From assembly GCA_012295275.1 (NCBI GenBank), contig CM022670.1:14597862-14661861 (forward strand): DNA of 64,000 nt, given 5' to 3'. Of this stretch, positions 39,372 to 64,000 are shown one piece after another. The position numbers and the translations under genes were made by a program. The first letter of the stretch is position 1; each line of letters begins with the position of its first letter. The notes beneath the pieces were generated by a model, which was given only the letters and a program-made list of their open reading frames with translations, had not been told where the DNA came from and ran no database searches. Source of the stretch: Chrysomallon squamiferum. Lineage: Eukaryota > Mollusca > Gastropoda > Neomphalida > Peltospiridae.

Positions 39372-40113
39372 CAAGGAAAGGACACAATGACTCACTACAA
39401 ATACAAAGCAAAAAGTCAACAGTTGAGACATATGTATATAACTGAATAACAAAGATTGTATTATGACATAAAATTACAACTTTCACATACACATCGATCT
39501 GATGAACAGATTAAAGTAACAATCATACATATCAGTATACCTAGTAATAACAAACACTAATATACGAATTAGACAGGAAAAACACAAAACCTGTTAAGAA
39601 ACAAAATTATTGCTAAATACCAAACGAAGCATTAAAAAATATGTCATACATATATGTATATATATTAAACTTCTTTTGTTTTATAAGAAGTATTTGTCGA
39701 GGTCCAAACAATTTAGCGGCTTCATGCATAAAATGTAATTGAAAAAATAAGAAAGAAGACGCAAATAAAATATTTAACACAAATCGGTATATATTCTTAA
39801 TTCACAATTCAAGATTACAAGTATATGTTGATAATTCAATCATCGATACATTATTGTCGTATTCAAATACCATAATTATGAACATCATTTAAAACTGTTT
39901 AAAAGTAGTGCGATTAGAACCGATACTGACAGTTTGGTTTAAAGTCATCTTATATAAGAGCTATCTACCAGTATTACCTGTATATAGCTAGAACCTTTGC
40001 AGATTACAGAAACAAAATCAAAACAAAAATTAATTCACACTCAAACATTAATTACAGTGAGTTTATTATTTTAACTGTTTTATATTAATTATGCACACAT
40101 GTGTAGACAAACT
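38501..40113. other. Convergent spacer between psi-D and gene C
   Basis: Similar to the A/B spacer from about 38690 to 40010, in the same order and orientation. It also holds a CA array (39022-39070) and a poly-A run (39340-39369). No gene was seen beyond the gene C 3' UTR. Confidence 0.7.
40062..40067 (-). promoter_or_regulatory. Candidate polyadenylation signal of gene C
   Basis: AATAAA on the minus strand, 47 nt past the stop codon, at the same distance and in the same context (GTGAGTTTATTAT on the plus strand) as in gene B. Confidence 0.55.
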
Positions 40114-58046
<17,933 letters not shown>

Positions 58047-58265
58047 GTTGTAAAAACTTAGTCACTGTCAACTAACAAGTCTTTGTCTCTGCAAACAGTA
58101 AGTTTGAGTGCATCAGTATTATATTCGTTGAAACACACATGCTGTATCACGTGATTAACTAAATACACTGTGGAGTTGACTTGTTTAAGAGGCAAAGGAT
58201 TGTTCATAGTTAACACGCTGAGTCGAGGCGTGGTTTCTTGCAGGATAAAATATCCTCTTAAAGCG
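58047..58265 (-). promoter_or_regulatory. Promoter/5' UTR block of gene C, shared with gene B
   Basis: Matches 35649-35880 over about 220 bp, including CACTGTCAACTAACAAGTCT, CTGTATCACGTGATTAACTA and TTGACTTGTTTAAGAGGCAA. The E-box palindrome ATCACGTGAT is at 58146-58155 and the dyad AGGATA-AAA-TATCCT at 58242-58256. The second CACGTG of gene B is ACATGC here. Confidence 0.6.
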
Positions 58266-58435
58266 TGTAATCCTGCAAGGGATTACTTATTTATTTACAT
58301 ATTTATTTATTTATTTATTTATTTATTTATTTTATTTATTTACATATGCATTTGTTTATTTATTTATTTATTAATTTATGCTTGGTAGATAATGATAGGA
58401 ACATATACATCCATTCACGCATGCATGAGAGAGAG

Positions 58436-58540
<105 letters not shown>

Positions 58541-58803
58541 ATTTATTGGGAACTATTTCAAACTGACGCGTAAATCAGTGCTACGTAATACAATTATTTG
58601 CCTTCATTCACACATAAACTGCATGTGAAGCTGCAGTGTTGTCATACGTGTTCTGAATTTTTAAGTGAATGTTCAAGGATGTAGCCACCTAAACTTCAAT
58701 GTCGTTGTGAAAATTCATGACGCATGAATGAGGGAAAGAGAGGGTATACATATGTGGCTTCAATTTTATTATTATTATTATTGTTGTTTTTGTTGTTGTT
58801 ATA

Positions 58804-59262
58804 TACTTATTTATTTACTTTTCCATGCAACTGGTAACCCCCTCCCCATAATCCGCCCTTGCAATGGGTGTAGTATTTTGTGTGAATGTGAAATATTGTG
58901 CTCTGTGTGAAGTGAATGTTTGATTCTTGTTGGAATTCTGTGAGACGAAACCTTAGAAATTTAGCAGTTTAGTATCAACCGAAAATAACAAAGTCATTTC
59001 TTCAAGAAACAAAACTTTTCTGGAAGAGAAAACTGTTAGATGGGGACTATTATCATTTCACTGGACGGCAGTATTGCTGTACAATAAAAAAAAAAATGAT
59101 GCAATAATGATAAAATAAACTAACATTTCTGTGGACTCAGTCTTTTAAGATTAGTTTTGGTGAATTGGAATGATAATTATTTGTTCGAAACATGTATTGG
59201 ATAATAATTTAAAATTAAACAAAATTCAATATACCTGTTTAATATATCAACAAACTAATAAA
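58804..59262. mobile_element. Dispersed repeat copy 2, upstream of gene C
   Basis: Same element and orientation as copy 1, without an 18-bp piece (ACTGGGCCTCTATCATTC) present in copy 1 and with an (AAAT)n tail. The flanks differ from those of copy 1, which argues for insertion of a mobile unit over segmental duplication. Confidence 0.7.
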
Positions 59263-61380
59263 TAAATAAATAAATAAATAAGTAAATAAAATACAAGAAT
59301 CAATGAATGATTAAATAAGTATATAATGAAAGCAATAAAGAAAAAAGAAAACTAATCTATAATTTAATATAAAGAAAATAAAAAAGAATAAAAAATAAAT
59401 AAAATCTTGAAAAGAAGAAAGAAGTAACAACAAAATTTCCATTGAAAGAACATATATGAAAAGAAATAACATAATTAATTAAGTACATGTTTTATAAACA
59501 TGATTAAAGGACAGCAACTTAGTGATTACGGTTTTGTTCTAAAACACGACAGGTCGCAGGACGAATCCATCTTAGTTTTCCCGTTAAGATACTTCCCATT
59601 GAAACCAGTACTTTACACCAAACTCAATCAAAAATCGTGGCATATAATTTCCTGTCCATACCAAGATACATTTATATTTTAACTTGCCGACCTGGTTTTG
59701 CCTTTCGACATGAGCAGGATAAAGCTGATATCATAAGATAATAACCAGTTATATTTTTTTTATCCGGCAATGCTAAATTAAATGCTTTAGTTCTCGCGTA
59801 CTGATTGAATTGTCGCCTACAAAATCTGCGCACCAGAACAAAATGGTTGTTACATTTTAAATAAAAAATGTTTTGAAAACCAATTTTGAGATGGAATCTC
59901 GAAAGAACTAACTTTGAGTAATTTGTCGAAGTAAATATAGATCAGTTGCCAGAAACATTTGGTCGCGACGCGAAGATATCGAAATTTACTTAGTCATCAT
60001 ATCTTGTGACTGAGTACGATGATTACAGTATGTATATATATCATGTATATATATCAAACAGATAATAATAGATCAAAGACTCGTTCCTTACAGTATTCTA
60101 ATAATTCACGAACGAGATAAAAATCCTTTTTTTTTTTTTTTTTTTTTTTATTAACTAACGGAGACAAATCAGTGTCTTGGATTCTAACTATTCAGTTCTT
60201 TAAATGCCATTTCGAAGAGGGCACTAGAAACATATACTCATCCGTGGCACGAATATTTGAAAATAAATCGATATAATGAATATAATTAGGTGTTCTGTAT
60301 TCCTAGCTTTCTTTTTTTCCTAAATTTTAACGATCAGCTGCACTGCAGTATCTTATACAGATGGAATCTTGTGGAAAATGTTTCTGAAGGAACGATGACA
60401 GATGAAACAAAGAATTTGTTTATCGCGATGTCTACGTGTACCTGTACGTATCTTGTGTGTATACTGTTTATAAGGACAAGCCATCAGTTTGATGTTTTTC
60501 GATGAACCGGAACGTAAACTTGTTTTTAGTGATTTATTTATTATAACTGAAATTTAAACTTTCTCTTTTGACACTGCAGATGTATATTCCTGTTCTAAAT
60601 AAAATCTAATATGTTTCAATGGTAACAACTGTAAAACACAGTTCGCTAAATTCCTGTCAGTGTCTGACCTGACAAGGAGGATTCAAGTTATTGTTTCGTT
60701 ATTGTTGTAGGCTAATTTCTATACATACAGAGTATGCGCATAAACAAAACAACGACATTCTTCGTTGTTTGAACGATATTTTAATTTTTTTTTTTTTTTT
60801 AAATTGTCTTGCGGATACTAATTGTCTACATCCATATATTCAGGGTGGCGAGGAATCACGTCTTATCCATTGGGATGTATTAGGTCATAACTGTTGAAGA
60901 TTGCTGTGACTCTGAGTGTTTTGAAAAACAAAAAAACAAAAAAAATTAACGTTCTAATCAGAGCAAGCTGTTTTTAAAACATTTAGTATTTATAACTAAT
61001 TGCTTGTACACACGACAAGCTATCATTACTTCATACATCCATCCATACATACATATATATGTATATGGATGGATACATACGTATACATGTAAATGTAATG
61101 TATGTATATATATATATAGATGTGTGTACATGTGTGTATATATGTTTATGTGTGTGTGTGAGTGTATGTGCGTGTGCGTGTTTTACTTGACGAAACGTAT
61201 TATGCAGAGACTATTTCTTGGATTTTGTAGCAATTTCGTTAAGAAATCACGTTTTCATTATCAATAATGGACTGTAAATGTAATGTTCAGTTAACATTGT
61301 TTGTTTGTTTTGTTGTATTTTTGTTTTAGAAGAATACGTCTATTTTCAAGTGATAGTTGTTGTCGAAGCAGACTTACGAG
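59263..61380. other. Gene-free spacer between gene C and the CD225 gene
   Basis: AT-rich DNA with A-rich and T-rich runs, a mixed TATG/CATA tract near 61030-61180 and short open stretches (59500-59682, 60290-60505) that match no family I know. The right end should hold the 3' UTR of the CD225 gene; no perfect AATAAA was found close to its stop. Confidence 0.5.
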
Positions 61381-63868
<2,488 letters not shown>

Positions 63869-64000
63869 TGTCAATGAAGTTAGTTCTGCTTTTCTTTACG
63901 TGTTACTAGAAACCGCTTCGACATGACGTATTTATGACGTAATTCCTGTTAGTTTGGTGCTTACGTACCGACGAAGCCATATTTATTTATTTATTTATTT
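63869..64000 (-). promoter_or_regulatory. Probable promoter of the CD225 gene
   Basis: Two ATGACGTA elements (63923-63930 and 63934-63941) lie 11 bp apart, 55-73 bp upstream of the start codon. They match the CRE/ATF half-site core TGACGTA. A TTACGTA lies nearby at 63960-63967. No TATA box is evident. Confidence 0.45.

Noticed and set aside
59500-59682. Open frame of 60 codons in the C/CD225 spacer
   Set aside because: Its composition is less repetitive than its surroundings, but no family is recognised and no splice sites join it to neighbours.

Overview
The window looks like animal nuclear DNA: AT-rich, full of microsatellites, with short exons, GT-AG introns and metazoan receptor families. 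A lophotrochozoan, most likely a mollusc, fits best (tandem receptor-phosphatase and EGF-repeat expansions, large GA, CA and AAT arrays). I cannot name the class or species. Nothing bacterial, viral or CRISPR-like was seen.

The main content is a cluster of three paralogous receptor tyrosine phosphatases with an unusual ectodomain. The order is signal peptide, F-type-lectin-like (F5/8C-fold) domain on two exons, a run of EGF-like modules on phase-1 exons, one transmembrane helix, an acidic juxtamembrane segment, a phosphatase-like D1, and a degenerate D2 without catalytic residues. I assembled all three by hand from splice sites. Exon lengths and phases agree exactly across the phosphatase half. 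Gene A (+, 3509-19876, 26 exons, 1091 aa) has five EGF modules and an intact D1. Gene B (-, 35648-22180) has three EGF modules and a one-base insertion in the D1 catalytic-cysteine codon, so it is frameshifted as given. Gene C (-, 58046-40114, 981 aa) has three EGF modules and an intact D1. Many broken EGF exons lie in the introns of A and C.

A and B converge tail to tail. A decayed plus-strand relic (psi-D, about 37056-38500) converges on C in the same way, and the DNA between the tails is alike in both places. The cluster therefore looks like a convergent pair that was duplicated, after which one member died. B and C also share a promoter-like block of about 220 bp.

At the right edge is an unrelated complete gene on the minus strand (63868-61381, five exons, 195 aa). 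It encodes a proline/tyrosine-rich CD225/dispanin (IFITM-like) membrane protein, with one probable GC-AG intron.

Layout: 1-3508 repeats and minisatellites; 3509-19876 gene A; 19877-22179 convergent spacer; 22180-35648 gene B; 35649-36900 B promoter and an inverted EGF relic; 37056-38500 psi-D; 38500-40113 convergent spacer; 40114-58046 gene C; 58047-61380 C promoter, a dispersed repeat and unrecognised DNA; 61381-63868 CD225 gene; 63869-64000 its promoter.
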